Below, one piece after another: positions 43,298 through 50,875 of a stretch of 64,000 nt of DNA. Position 1 is the stretch's first letter; each line of letters opens with the position of its first letter. This stretch comes from VXYL01 sp965116345 (GTDB lineage: Bacteria > Pseudomonadota > Gammaproteobacteria > Pseudomonadales > Azotimanducaceae): positions 3,968,001-4,032,000 of the forward strand of contig OZ220680.1 in assembly GCA_965116345.1 (NCBI GenBank), written 5' to 3'. The notes below the pieces were generated by a model. It had not been told where the DNA came from. It did no database searches and saw nothing but the letters and a program-made list of their open reading frames with translations. The position numbers and the translations under genes are program-made.

Positions 43298-44379
43298 CGC
43301 CGTCCGAAGCCCACGCCGCCAACGTCCGCGACGGATTCGCCGCGGATCCGGCGCAAGCACGGCTCGCCGATGACCTGACCGACCTTCATCGTCGGCTGGT
43401 TCATACCGGGAACCGGGGCCGCCTGGCGCAATGGTGGCGACGCCTGCTACGGCGCGACGAGATACCCGTCCGTGGGCTCTACCTCTGGGGTGGGGTGGGG
43501 CGTGGCAAGACCTACCTGATGGACCTGTTTCACGACACCCTGCCGTTCGCGGACAAGCAACGCCTGCATTTCCACCGTTTCATGCAACGGGTCCACGCCG
43601 AGCTCGGCGATCTCGAGGGTCGGGCGGATCCTCTGGAGACGGTCGCCGATCGATTCGCCGCCGAGGCCCGGGTCATCTGCTTCGACGAATTCTTCGTCTC
43701 CGACATCGGCGACGCCATGATCCTCGGCGAGCTTCTCGGCGGACTCTTCCGGCGCGGCGTCACCCTGGTGGCGACCTCCAACGTGGCGCCCGACGACCTC
43801 TACGAGAATGGCCTGCAGCGGCGCCGGTTCCTGCCGGCGATCGAACTCCTCAAACGCCACACCGAGGTCGTGCACGTGGGCGGTGACCTGGACTACCGCC
43901 TGCGGATGCTGCGGCGGACCGACATCTACCGCACGGATGGCGACATCGATGCGCTCGGTGCGAACTTCCGTTCGCTCAGCAATGCGCGGGTGATCGCCGA
44001 CGAGGATGTTGTCGTGAACGGCCGGCCGATCCGCGCCCGCCACTGCGCCGAGGATGCGGTCTGGTTCGACTTCGCCGCGATCTGCGAGGGACCGCGCAGC
44101 CAGAACGACTACATCGAACTCGCCAGGCTGTTCTCCACCGTGGTGGTCAACGGCGTGCCCGTATTCGACGCCGGCGGCGAGAGCGAGAACGCCGCGCGAC
44201 GCTTCATCAGCCTGGTGGACGAGTTCTACGACCGCAACGTCAAGGTGCTGTTCTCCGCGGCGGCACCCGTCGATGCCCTGTACGGCGGTAACCTGCTGAC
44301 CGCCGAGTTCGAGCGCACCAGGAGCCGGATCAACGAGATGCAGGGTGAGACCTACTTGCGCCGCATGCACCGCCCGTAA
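43294..44379 (+). CDS. zapE: cell division protein ZapE (AFG1-like ATPase)
   Basis: 361 residues from TTG 43294, overlapping the hisD stop by 4 bp. Walker A GGVGRGKTYLMDLF, Walker B VICFDEFFVSDIGDAM, sensor VATSNVAPDDLYENGLQRRRFLP and the C-terminal FISLVDEFYDRNVKVLFSAA block match ZapE. It is a membrane-associated ATPase acting on FtsZ rings in E. coli. zapE is usually next to rplM; here ~690 bp with a PIN toxin gene separate them. Confidence 0.95.
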   Translation: MTPSEAHAANVRDGFAADPAQARLADDLTDLHRRLVHTGNRGRLAQWWRRLLRRDEIPVRGLYLWGGVGRGKTYLMDLFHDTLPFADKQRLHFHRFMQRVHAELGDLEGRADPLETVADRFAAEARVICFDEFFVSDIGDAMILGELLGGLFRRGVTLVATSNVAPDDLYENGLQRRRFLPAIELLKRHTEVVHVGGDLDYRLRMLRRTDIYRTDGDIDALGANFRSLSNARVIADEDVVVNGRPIRARHCAEDAVWFDFAAICEGPRSQNDYIELARLFSTVVVNGVPVFDAGGESENAARRFISLVDEFYDRNVKVLFSAAAPVDALYGGNLLTAEFERTRSRINEMQGETYLRRMHRP

Positions 44380-44401
44380 TGTTCTCGATGACAGGTCGCG
44401 T

Positions 44402-44533
44402 ATGCCCGAGAAAAGCTGGATGCTCTTCTGTCGAGCGACTTTCATCGGTTGCGCCGACGGCCCCGAGGATCTCGCCAACCAGTACAAGGATTACCTGACA
44501 CGAGACTTGAACGCCAAGCATGGTGCTCGCTGA
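44402..44533 (+). CDS. short ORF upstream of PIN toxin, possible antitoxin remnant
   Basis: 43 residues from ATG 44402, overlapping the PIN gene by 14 bp as antitoxin genes often do. The C-terminal DLANQYKDYLTRDLNAKHG is a basic amphipathic helix that could be the toxin-wrapping tail of an antitoxin. The DNA-binding part usual for VapB-like proteins is lacking, and the first half (SWMLFCRATFIGC) matches nothing I know. It may be a truncated antitoxin or non-coding. Confidence 0.3.
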   Translation: MPEKSWMLFCRATFIGCADGPEDLANQYKDYLTRDLNAKHGAR

Positions 44534-44942
44534 CACCGGGTATTGGCTGGCGTTGGCCAATCGGACTGACCGGTGGCATGAGGTCGCCGTGGCGGTGACC
44601 CGGCGACTCGACGAATCCCTCGTCGTGACTTGGCCTGTTCTGACCGAAACCTGTCACCTAATGCTGGCTCGGCTCGGTACGCTGGCGGAGTTGCGGTTCG
44701 TCGAGCAGATTTCGACGCACGTCGATATCTACGAGATGGGCAAGGAGCGCATCGACGATGTTCGCGCATTGATGGAGAGGTACAGCAACTTGCCCATGGA
44801 TCTGGCTGATGCCTCCTTGGTGGTGGCCGCGACCGATCTGGGCGAGGGACGAATCCTCACGACGGACCAACGTGACTTCAATGCCTACCGGTGGAAGGAC
44901 ACGGAACCGTTCACCAACCTGCTGGTGTTATCCGGGGGTTGA
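44520..44942 (+). CDS. PIN-domain ribonuclease, VapC-like toxin
   Basis: 140 residues. The acidic site of PIN nucleases is complete: Asp5 (VLADTGYWLALANRTDRWH), Glu43 (VLTETCHLM), Asp94/Asp97 (LPMDLADASLVVAA) and Asp116/Asp119 (ILTTDQRDFNAYR). The pattern fits VapC-type toxins that cleave tRNA or rRNA. A full-length antitoxin gene is not seen, only a 43-codon frame overlapping the start. It interrupts the conserved zapE-rplM neighbourhood, so recent arrival is likely. Confidence 0.88.
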   Translation: MVLADTGYWLALANRTDRWHEVAVAVTRRLDESLVVTWPVLTETCHLMLARLGTLAELRFVEQISTHVDIYEMGKERIDDVRALMERYSNLPMDLADASLVVAATDLGEGRILTTDQRDFNAYRWKDTEPFTNLLVLSGG

Positions 44943-45069
44943 TCGCAGCTCGCCGGACGATGATGCTACCCATCAACTCGCCTTTTTCTGGCGTCGCCGG
45001 GGTTGTTGGACGGGGGCGAGATGCGTACCATTCGCGCCTCGTTTGCTAATGGATCCGGCAAGTTAAGCC

Positions 45070-45498
45070 ATGAGAACCGTGAGCACGCGCCGCGAGGACG
45101 CGCAGCACGATTGGTACGTCGTGGACGCCGAGGGCAGGACCCTGGGTCGTCTGGCGTCGGAAATCGCCAGGCGCCTGCGCGGCAAGCACAAGCCGGAGTA
45201 TACGCCCCACGTCGACACGGGCGACTTCATCGTCGTGGTCAATGCCGACAAGGTGAAGGTCACCGGCCGCAAGGAAACCGACAAGGTCTACTACCGGCAC
45301 TCGGGCTATCCCGGCGGCATCAAGGCGACGTCGCTGGACAAGATGCGCGAGGACCACCCGGATCGGATTCTCGGCAATGCGGTCAGGGGCATGCTGCCCC
45401 GCAACCCCTTGGGGCGCGCCATGCTGCGCAAGCTGAAGATCTACGCCGGGCCGACGCATCCACACGCCGCCCAGCAACCGAAGGCCCTCGAACTCTAG
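45070..45498 (+). CDS. rplM: 50S ribosomal protein L13
   Basis: 142 residues, as in E. coli. It contains WYVVDAEGRTLGRLASEIARRL, GKHKPEYTPHVDTGDFIVVVNADKV, YRHSGYPGGIKATSLD and ILGNAVRGMLPRNPLGRAML. Cotranscribed with rpsI (15 bp gap to its ATG). Confidence 0.98.
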   Translation: MRTVSTRREDAQHDWYVVDAEGRTLGRLASEIARRLRGKHKPEYTPHVDTGDFIVVVNADKVKVTGRKETDKVYYRHSGYPGGIKATSLDKMREDHPDRILGNAVRGMLPRNPLGRAMLRKLKIYAGPTHPHAAQQPKALEL

Positions 45499-45513
45499 GA
45501 GTTGAACGACCCG

Positions 45514-45903
45514 ATGGCAGAGACGCAATACGGCACCGGACGCCGCAAGACCTCAACTGCTCGGGTGTTCATCACCGAGGGCATGGGCAGAATCCTAGTC
45601 AATCGTCAGCCGCTCGACGAGTACTTCGGCCGAGAGACGGCGCGGATGATCGTCCGGCAGCCGCTGGAAACGGTCGGTGCGACCACTAGCCTGGACGTCA
45701 AGGTGACCGTCAGGGGCGGCGGCGGCTCCGGCCAGGCGGGCGCCATTCGCCACGGCATTGCGCGGGCATTGGTCGAGCGCGACGAGGAGCACCGCGTGCC
45801 GCTGCGCCAGGCGGGATTTCTGACCCGCGACGCCCGCGAGGTCGAACGCAAGAAGGTGGGTCTGCGCAAGGCGCGCAAACGCCCGCAATACTCAAAGCGC
45901 TAG
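45514..45903 (+). CDS. rpsI: 30S ribosomal protein S9
   Basis: 129 residues from ATG 45514 (MAETQYGTGRRKTSTARVFI). An in-frame TTG 12 bp upstream is less likely because the conserved protein begins at this Met. FGRETARMIVRQPLE, GGGGSGQAGAIRHGIARAL and the C-terminal KKVGLRKARKRPQYSKR, whose last Lys-Arg reaches the ribosomal P site, are all present. Confidence 0.98.
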   Translation: MAETQYGTGRRKTSTARVFITEGMGRILVNRQPLDEYFGRETARMIVRQPLETVGATTSLDVKVTVRGGGGSGQAGAIRHGIARALVERDEEHRVPLRQAGFLTRDAREVERKKVGLRKARKRPQYSKR

Positions 45904-45997
45904 ACTCCTTGAGCGCCCTTGATTGCTTTGGAAGCGGCACACTAGCCCGCAATCGACGCCACGTCCTGTCGCCGGTTTCGGTCCAACCACGGCCCTG

Positions 45998-46006
45998 TGA
46001 TAAGAT
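45998..46006 (+). promoter_or_regulatory. candidate extended -10 promoter for petABC
   Basis: TGATAAGAT matches an extended -10 (TGn-TAnnnT) 44 bp before the petA GTG, in the 147-bp gap after rpsI. The -35 region is weak. Such a promoter would separate petABC expression from the ribosomal operon. Confidence 0.35.
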
Positions 46007-46050
46007 TTTCCGATCCTACCCCGTGAGTTTGAATTCGCCCGAGTAGTCGC

Positions 46051-46743
46051 GTGAGCAAGAGACGAGAAGAAGCCGACGCGACCAGCAGCGCGACCAGTAA
46101 GGGCAGGCGCAAGTTCCTTATCGGAATGACCTCCGCAGCGTCCACCGTCGGTGCCATCGGTGCAGCCGTGCCGTTCGTGAAGTCGTGGACTCCGAGTGCC
46201 AAGGCCCGTTCCGCCGGGGCGCCGAAGAAGGCGGACATCGCCCGAGTCGGGCCGGGAGAGCTGCTTAGTCCGATACCGTCCTGGCGGGGCAAGCCGGTTT
46301 TCGTCGTTCGGCGCACGCCCGAGGACATCGAAAGGCTGGCGACCGAGAACCCTGAATTGGCCGACCCCGAGTCCGAGGACCTGGCACGGCAGCCCGCGTA
46401 CGCGCGCAACGCCTGGCGCTCGCGCAGCCCGGAGTTGGGGGTCTACGTCGGCATCTGCACCCACCTCGGCTGCTCGCCCAAGTACTTCGGCGAGGCCAAG
46501 CCGGAGGACTTCGCAAGCGACTGGGAGGGAGGCTTCTACTGCCCGTGCCATGCTTCCCGGTTCGACCTGGCGGGCCGCGTCGTCAAGGGCGTGCCGGCGC
46601 CGGACAACCTCGAGGTGCCGCCGTATTCCTACCTGTCCGACACAGAAATCATCATCGGCGTGGACGAGGATACCGTCGCGGCGGCCGACGGCGACGTCCA
46701 CTTGGCGGCACAACCGGGCGAAGATCCCGAGGAGATCGCGTAG
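46051..46743 (+). CDS. petA: ubiquinol-cytochrome c reductase Rieske iron-sulfur subunit
   Basis: 230 residues from GTG 46051. A Tat-type signal anchor (GRRKFLIGMTSAASTVGAIG) is followed by the soluble Rieske domain. [2Fe-2S] ligands are Cys136/His138 (CTHLGC) and Cys164/His167 (CPCHASRFD), with Cys141 and Cys166 forming the disulfide. It carries electrons from ubiquinol to cytochrome c1. petB begins directly after the stop. Confidence 0.97.
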   Translation: MSKRREEADATSSATSKGRRKFLIGMTSAASTVGAIGAAVPFVKSWTPSAKARSAGAPKKADIARVGPGELLSPIPSWRGKPVFVVRRTPEDIERLATENPELADPESEDLARQPAYARNAWRSRSPELGVYVGICTHLGCSPKYFGEAKPEDFASDWEGGFYCPCHASRFDLAGRVVKGVPAPDNLEVPPYSYLSDTEIIIGVDEDTVAAADGDVHLAAQPGEDPEEIA

Positions 46744-48000
46744 GTGGCCGAGCCTTCCCCGGCGAGGCCGCTGATGCGGTTGCTCGCGTGGGTCGACGAG
46801 CGCTTTCCGCTGACGCGGACGTTCGAAGACCACGCCGCGAAGTACCACGCGCCGAAGAACTTCAACTTCTGGTACTACTTCGGCGTGCTCGCCCTTGTGG
46901 TCCTGGTCATGCAACTGCTGACCGGCCTGTGGCTGACCATGTCCTACGTACCGAGTGGCGAAGAGGCATTCGCGTCGGTGGAATACATCATGCGGGATGT
47001 CGAGTACGGCGACATCATCCGCCTGGCGCACTCGACCGGCGCCTCCGCGTTCTTCGCCGTGATCTACCTGCACATGTTCCGGGCGCTCGCCTACGGCTCG
47101 TACCGCAAACCGCGTGAACTGCTCTGGCTAATCGGCATGGCGATCTTCCTCGTCATGATGGCGGAGGGCTTCTTCGGCTACCTGCTGCCCTGGGGGAACA
47201 TGTCCTACTGGGCGGGGCAGGTCATCGTCTCGCTGGTCGGCGCCGTACCCTTCGTCGGCGAGGAACTGATGACCTGGGTGCGCGGCGACTTCGGCATCTC
47301 CGACATCACGCTGAACCGGTTCTTCGCCCTGCACGTCGTGGCGCTGCCGATCGCGCTGATCGGCCTGGTCTTCGTCCACATCGTGGCCTTGCACCATGTC
47401 GGATCCAACAATCCCGACGGCGTCGAGATCAAGGCCAACAAGGACGAGAACGGCATACCTCTCGACAGCATCCCGTTCCACCCGTACTACACGGTGCACG
47501 ACTTCCAGGCGACCGTGGCGTTCCTCATCATCTTCTGCGCGATCCTGTTCTTCGTGCCCGAGATGTTCGGCTACTTCCTGGAGAAGCCGAACTTCGAGCA
47601 GGCGGACCCGTTGAAGACGCCGGATGTGATCGCGCCGGTGTGGTATTACACGCCGTTCTACTCGATGTTGCGGGCGACGACGTTCCCGTTGTTCGGCGTC
47701 GCGGCCAAGTTCTGGGGTCTCGTGGTAATGGGCGCGGCGGTCATGATGCCCGCCGTCCTGCCGTGGCTCGACCGTAGTCCGGTCAAGTCCATACGCTACA
47801 AGGGCCTCATCTCCAAGCTCATGCTGGCGCTGTTGGTGGTGAGCTTTTTCATTCTCGGCTATCTGGGCACGATCCACGCCACCCCCCTGACCACGGGAAT
47901 CGCGCAGGTCTGCACGTTGATCTATTTCGCGTACTTCATCCTGATGCCCTGGTATACGCGGATCGAGAAGACCAAAACACCGCCGGAGCGGCTGACGTGA
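46744..48000 (+). CDS. petB: ubiquinol-cytochrome c reductase cytochrome b
   Basis: 418 residues from GTG 46744, abutting petA. Eight helices carry the quinone and heme sites: NFNFWYYFGVLALVVLVMQ, RLAHSTGASAFFAVIYLHMFRAL (first His pair), GYLLPWGNMSYWAGQVI and HIVALHHVGSNNPDG (second His pair), and PVWYYTPFYSMLRA (PEWY-like Qo motif as PVWYY). The PEWY glutamate is replaced by Val, as happens in some bacterial cytochromes b. The C-terminal helix IYFAYFILMPWYTRIE is the last. Confidence 0.96.
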   Translation: MAEPSPARPLMRLLAWVDERFPLTRTFEDHAAKYHAPKNFNFWYYFGVLALVVLVMQLLTGLWLTMSYVPSGEEAFASVEYIMRDVEYGDIIRLAHSTGASAFFAVIYLHMFRALAYGSYRKPRELLWLIGMAIFLVMMAEGFFGYLLPWGNMSYWAGQVIVSLVGAVPFVGEELMTWVRGDFGISDITLNRFFALHVVALPIALIGLVFVHIVALHHVGSNNPDGVEIKANKDENGIPLDSIPFHPYYTVHDFQATVAFLIIFCAILFFVPEMFGYFLEKPNFEQADPLKTPDVIAPVWYYTPFYSMLRATTFPLFGVAAKFWGLVVMGAAVMMPAVLPWLDRSPVKSIRYKGLISKLMLALLVVSFFILGYLGTIHATPLTTGIAQVCTLIYFAYFILMPWYTRIEKTKTPPERLT

Positions 48001-48875
48001 CCCGGCTGGCTTTGCAGGGTGCAGGCATGGCGTTCGTGCTCGCGTTGGGTGCGGTGGGTGCGGGTGGTGCCGAGTCCTCGGTGGAACTCGAGCCCATGAA
48101 GCCGAACCTCAAGGATTTGCCGTCGCTGCAACGCGGCATGACGCTCTACGTCAACTACTGCCTAGGCTGCCATTCCCTCAAGTTCCAGCGCTACGAGCGT
48201 ACCGTCGACGATCTCGGCATTCCCCATGATGTGGCTCTCGCGAACCTCGTGTTTCCTGGTCGTGCACGCGCCGAAGGCAGGGATGGACCGGCGATCGGCG
48301 ATCTGATGCACACCGCCATGCCGCCGGAACGGGCTCAGGAGTGGTTCGGCAAACCGCCGCCGGACCTCACGATGGTTGATCGCGTACGCGGTACGGCGTG
48401 GGTCTACAACATGCTGAAGAACTTCTACGTCGACCCCAAACGCCCGTTTGGATTCAACAACCGCGTCTACGAGAACATCGGCATGCCCCATGTGCTTGCG
48501 GGGCTGCAGGGCGTGCCGCACTTGAAGGAAACCGGCTTGAAGGCCCTTGACCTGTTGGACGGCAAGGCCGCCCTGATCCGCAACCGTGCCGACGGGTCGT
48601 ACGTGACGTCGGTCACGGCCAGCGACGAGGTCGACGGCGAGGATCCCTTGATCCGGGGCAAGCACTACGTCCTCGAGGTGGAACCCGGCACGGCGGCAAT
48701 GTCGCCCGAGGAATTCGATCAGGCCGCCTACGATATCGCCAACTTCCTCCACTACGTGGGCGACCCCGGACGTCTGGATCGCCAACGACTGGGACTCTGG
48801 GTGCTCGGTTTCCTCGTCGGACTGTTCGTTCTCGCCACCCTGCTCAACCGGGAATACTGGAAGGACGTGCATTGA
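47997..48875 (+). CDS. petC: ubiquinol-cytochrome c reductase cytochrome c1
   Basis: 292 residues from GTG 47997, overlapping the petB stop by 4 bp. A cleavable signal (ALQGAGMAFVLALGAVGAGG) precedes the heme motif YCLGCHSLKFQRY, the VRGTAWVYNMLKNFYVDPKRPFG segment and the Met-ligand region, with a C-terminal membrane anchor (LGLWVLGFLVGLFVLATLL). It is longer than the ~250 residues typical of gammaproteobacterial c1; extra loops lie around residues 175-230. Confidence 0.95.
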   Translation: MTRLALQGAGMAFVLALGAVGAGGAESSVELEPMKPNLKDLPSLQRGMTLYVNYCLGCHSLKFQRYERTVDDLGIPHDVALANLVFPGRARAEGRDGPAIGDLMHTAMPPERAQEWFGKPPPDLTMVDRVRGTAWVYNMLKNFYVDPKRPFGFNNRVYENIGMPHVLAGLQGVPHLKETGLKALDLLDGKAALIRNRADGSYVTSVTASDEVDGEDPLIRGKHYVLEVEPGTAAMSPEEFDQAAYDIANFLHYVGDPGRLDRQRLGLWVLGFLVGLFVLATLLNREYWKDVH

Positions 48876-48894
48876 CTCACGCAAGGGGCATGCG

Positions 48895-49530
48895 ATGGAT
48901 CTGAACCCGGTAAGACGCTCGTCAATGACGCTGTATTCGGACCCGCGGGACCACTACAGCCATCGGGTCCGCATGGTCCTCGCCGAGAAAGGCGTCACCG
49001 TCGACATCATCGACGTCAACGCCCGGCGACCCACCCAGGCCCTCGCCGAGCTGAATCCCTACAACACCGTGCCGACGCTGGGGGACCGCGAACTGGTCCT
49101 CTACGAGAGCACGATAATTATCGAGTATCTCGACGAGCGCTTCCCGCATCCGCCCCTGCTGCCGGTGTATCCCGTCGCCCGCGCCCAGAGCAGGCTGCTC
49201 ATGCATCGCATCGAGAAGGACTGGAGCGGGCACGTCGACGTCCTCATGCGCGGCCGAGGCGGCGAACGCACGCTCGCAAGGGCGCACCGGGAACTGCGGG
49301 AGAGCATCGTCAGCGCGTCGCCGTTGTTCGCCGAACGGCCGTTCTTCATGAACGATGAGTTCACGCTGCTCGACTGCTGCGTGGCGCCGATCCTCTGGCG
49401 TCTGAACTACATCAACATCGAACTGCCGGAGCGCCAGACCCGACCGTTGACCAAATACATGCAGAGGATGTTCGCGCGCCAGTCCTTCCGCGACAGCCTG
49501 ACCGAGTTCGAAGTCGAAATGCGCGAATGA
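48895..49530 (+). CDS. sspA: stringent starvation protein A
   Basis: 211 residues. A GST-like thioredoxin domain (MTLYSDPRDHYSHRVRMVLAEKGV, NPYNTVPTLGDRELVLYEST, IIIEYLDERFPHPPL) is followed by a helical domain with the SspA-specific LTKYMQRMFARQSF. It binds RNA polymerase with sigma-70 rather than acting as a transferase. An N-terminal extension of ~10 residues precedes the conserved part. petABC-sspA-sspB is a conserved gammaproteobacterial order. Confidence 0.95.
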   Translation: MDLNPVRRSSMTLYSDPRDHYSHRVRMVLAEKGVTVDIIDVNARRPTQALAELNPYNTVPTLGDRELVLYESTIIIEYLDERFPHPPLLPVYPVARAQSRLLMHRIEKDWSGHVDVLMRGRGGERTLARAHRELRESIVSASPLFAERPFFMNDEFTLLDCCVAPILWRLNYINIELPERQTRPLTKYMQRMFARQSFRDSLTEFEVEMRE

Positions 49531-49910
49531 CGGGCCGGGCGAAGCGCGGCTGCGCTACCGGTGCGCTGATCCGGGCGTTGATCGACTGGGTCGTCGACCA
49601 TGAATGCACGCCCCATGTGGCCATCGACTGCGGTGCGAGTGGTGTGCAAGTCCCCTTGGATCATGCCGTAGACGGCAAGCTTGTGCTGAACGTGTCGGCG
49701 AGTGCGACGCGCAATCTCGACGTCGGCGACGACACGCTCAGTGTCGACTGTCGGTTCGGCGGACGCCCGGTCCACGTAAGCGCACCGGTGGGTGCCGTGC
49801 TGGCCGTATATGCCCGAGAGACCGGCATGGGGATGGCGTTCGAGGTGGAGACCGGCGGCGGTGCGCCGGCACCCCCGAAGTCACGACCGAAACTGACGCT
49901 GGTCAAGTAG
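49527..49910 (+). CDS. sspB: ClpXP protease specificity-enhancing factor SspB
   Basis: 127 residues, ATG overlapping the sspA stop (ATGA). The substrate-binding core is ALIRALIDWVVDHECTPHVAID, LVLNVSASATRNLDVGDDTLSVDCRFGG and the AVLAVYARETGMGMAFE block. The flexible tail ends RPKLTLVK, the ClpX-docking XB motif. It delivers ssrA-tagged proteins to ClpXP. It is convergent with dolP, only 25 bp away, with no terminator visible. Confidence 0.94.
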   Translation: MTGRAKRGCATGALIRALIDWVVDHECTPHVAIDCGASGVQVPLDHAVDGKLVLNVSASATRNLDVGDDTLSVDCRFGGRPVHVSAPVGAVLAVYARETGMGMAFEVETGGGAPAPPKSRPKLTLVK

Positions 49911-49935
49911 GCCGTTGCACCACGGCGCCGTAACG

Positions 49936-50526
49936 CTACTTGTCTGGCTTTTCACCCAGATAATCAAACACTTTGACGATCTTTTGAACGCCGAACACGT
50001 TTTTCGTCACGGCGACCGTGGCGTCCGCCTGCTCCCGTGACACGATCCCGACCAGGTGCACGACGCCGTCCTCGACGACAACCTTGACCCGACTCGCGAC
50101 GACGTCGGGGTTGGCGATCAGACGGGATTTGACCTTGGTTTCGAGCCAATTGTCATTGGCGCGTGCGACTAGGCTGATCGCCCCGCCAACCTTCAACTCG
50201 TTGTGGACGCGACGAATCCTCTTGACCTCGGCGACCGAATTCTCCGCCAGTTCCCGCAGCTCCTCGTTCTCGACCTGGCCGGTGAGCAGGACGATGCCAT
50301 CGTAGCTGTCGACATTGATGTGGCTTCGGGAGAGACGCTCGTCCGCCGCGTCTATGCGCCGCGCGACCATCGACTCGATCACTTCGTCGTCGATCGCGCC
50401 ACCGGGCGTCCTGAGGGTGGGATCCTCGCCCGTTAGGCTGACACAGCCACCGAGGCAGGTGGCCAGCAGGACGAGCGCGGCGTGAGCGGTTCGTGCGCGA
50501 ACCTCAGTCCATTGCTTCGAACGCAT
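49936..50526 (-). CDS. dolP: BON-domain outer-membrane lipoprotein, DolP-like
   Basis: 196 residues from ATG 50526. The lipoprotein signal ends LLATCLGGC (Cys28). Two BON domains follow at ~48-115 (SRSHINVDSYDGIVLLTGQVEN) and ~122-190 (KSRLIANPDVVASRVKVVVEDG, VHLVGIVSREQADATVAVT). DolP supports outer-membrane integrity and the BAM complex. The start lies inside the 3' end of yraN (23-bp overlap); diaA, which separates them in E. coli, is missing. Confidence 0.92.
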   Translation of the reverse strand: MRSKQWTEVRARTAHAALVLLATCLGGCVSLTGEDPTLRTPGGAIDDEVIESMVARRIDAADERLSRSHINVDSYDGIVLLTGQVENEELRELAENSVAEVKRIRRVHNELKVGGAISLVARANDNWLETKVKSRLIANPDVVASRVKVVVEDGVVHLVGIVSREQADATVAVTKNVFGVQKIVKVFDYLGEKPDK

Positions 50527-50872
50527 CGGGAATCCATTCGCATGCGATGCCGTAGTTTCCCTTTGACGCGGACACCACGTCAAATCGAATGCCGCGATAG
50601 CGGTGCTCCGGGTGCTCGTCGAGATAGAGCTCGGCGGTGCGCACGAGCCGCTGCCGCTTGGCCCCGTCCACGGAGCCGAGGCCCGTCGTCCATGCGCCCT
50701 GACCCCTGTAACGGACTTCGACGAACGCGAGCACATCGCCGTCGAGCATGACGAGGTCGATCTCGCCGGTCCGGCGGGAGTAGTTGCGGGCGAGGGTGCG
50801 CAAACCCCGCCGGCGAAGCATCCGCTCCGCCCGGCGTTCCGCGCGCCGGCCCCGGGTGAGGACGCCCCCCAC
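50504..50872 (-). CDS. yraN: UPF0102 nuclease-fold protein YraN
   Basis: 122 residues from GTG 50872. It contains the family core AERMLRRRGLRTLARNYSRR, GEIDLVMLDGDVLAFVEVRYR (acidic residues of a restriction-endonuclease-like fold) and GAKRQRLVRTAELYL...RFDVVSA. Function is unknown; the fold suggests DNA processing. It sits between lpoA and dolP, as in E. coli, 3 bp after lpoA. Confidence 0.93.
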   Translation of the reverse strand: MGGVLTRGRRAERRAERMLRRRGLRTLARNYSRRTGEIDLVMLDGDVLAFVEVRYRGQGAWTTGLGSVDGAKRQRLVRTAELYLDEHPEHRYRGIRFDVVSASKGNYGIACEWIPDAFEAMD

Positions 50873-50875
50873 GGG

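Noticed and set aside
45004..45031. Possible rplM promoter TTGGAC...TACCAT
   Set aside because: The spacer is too short (14 bp) and both boxes are weak.
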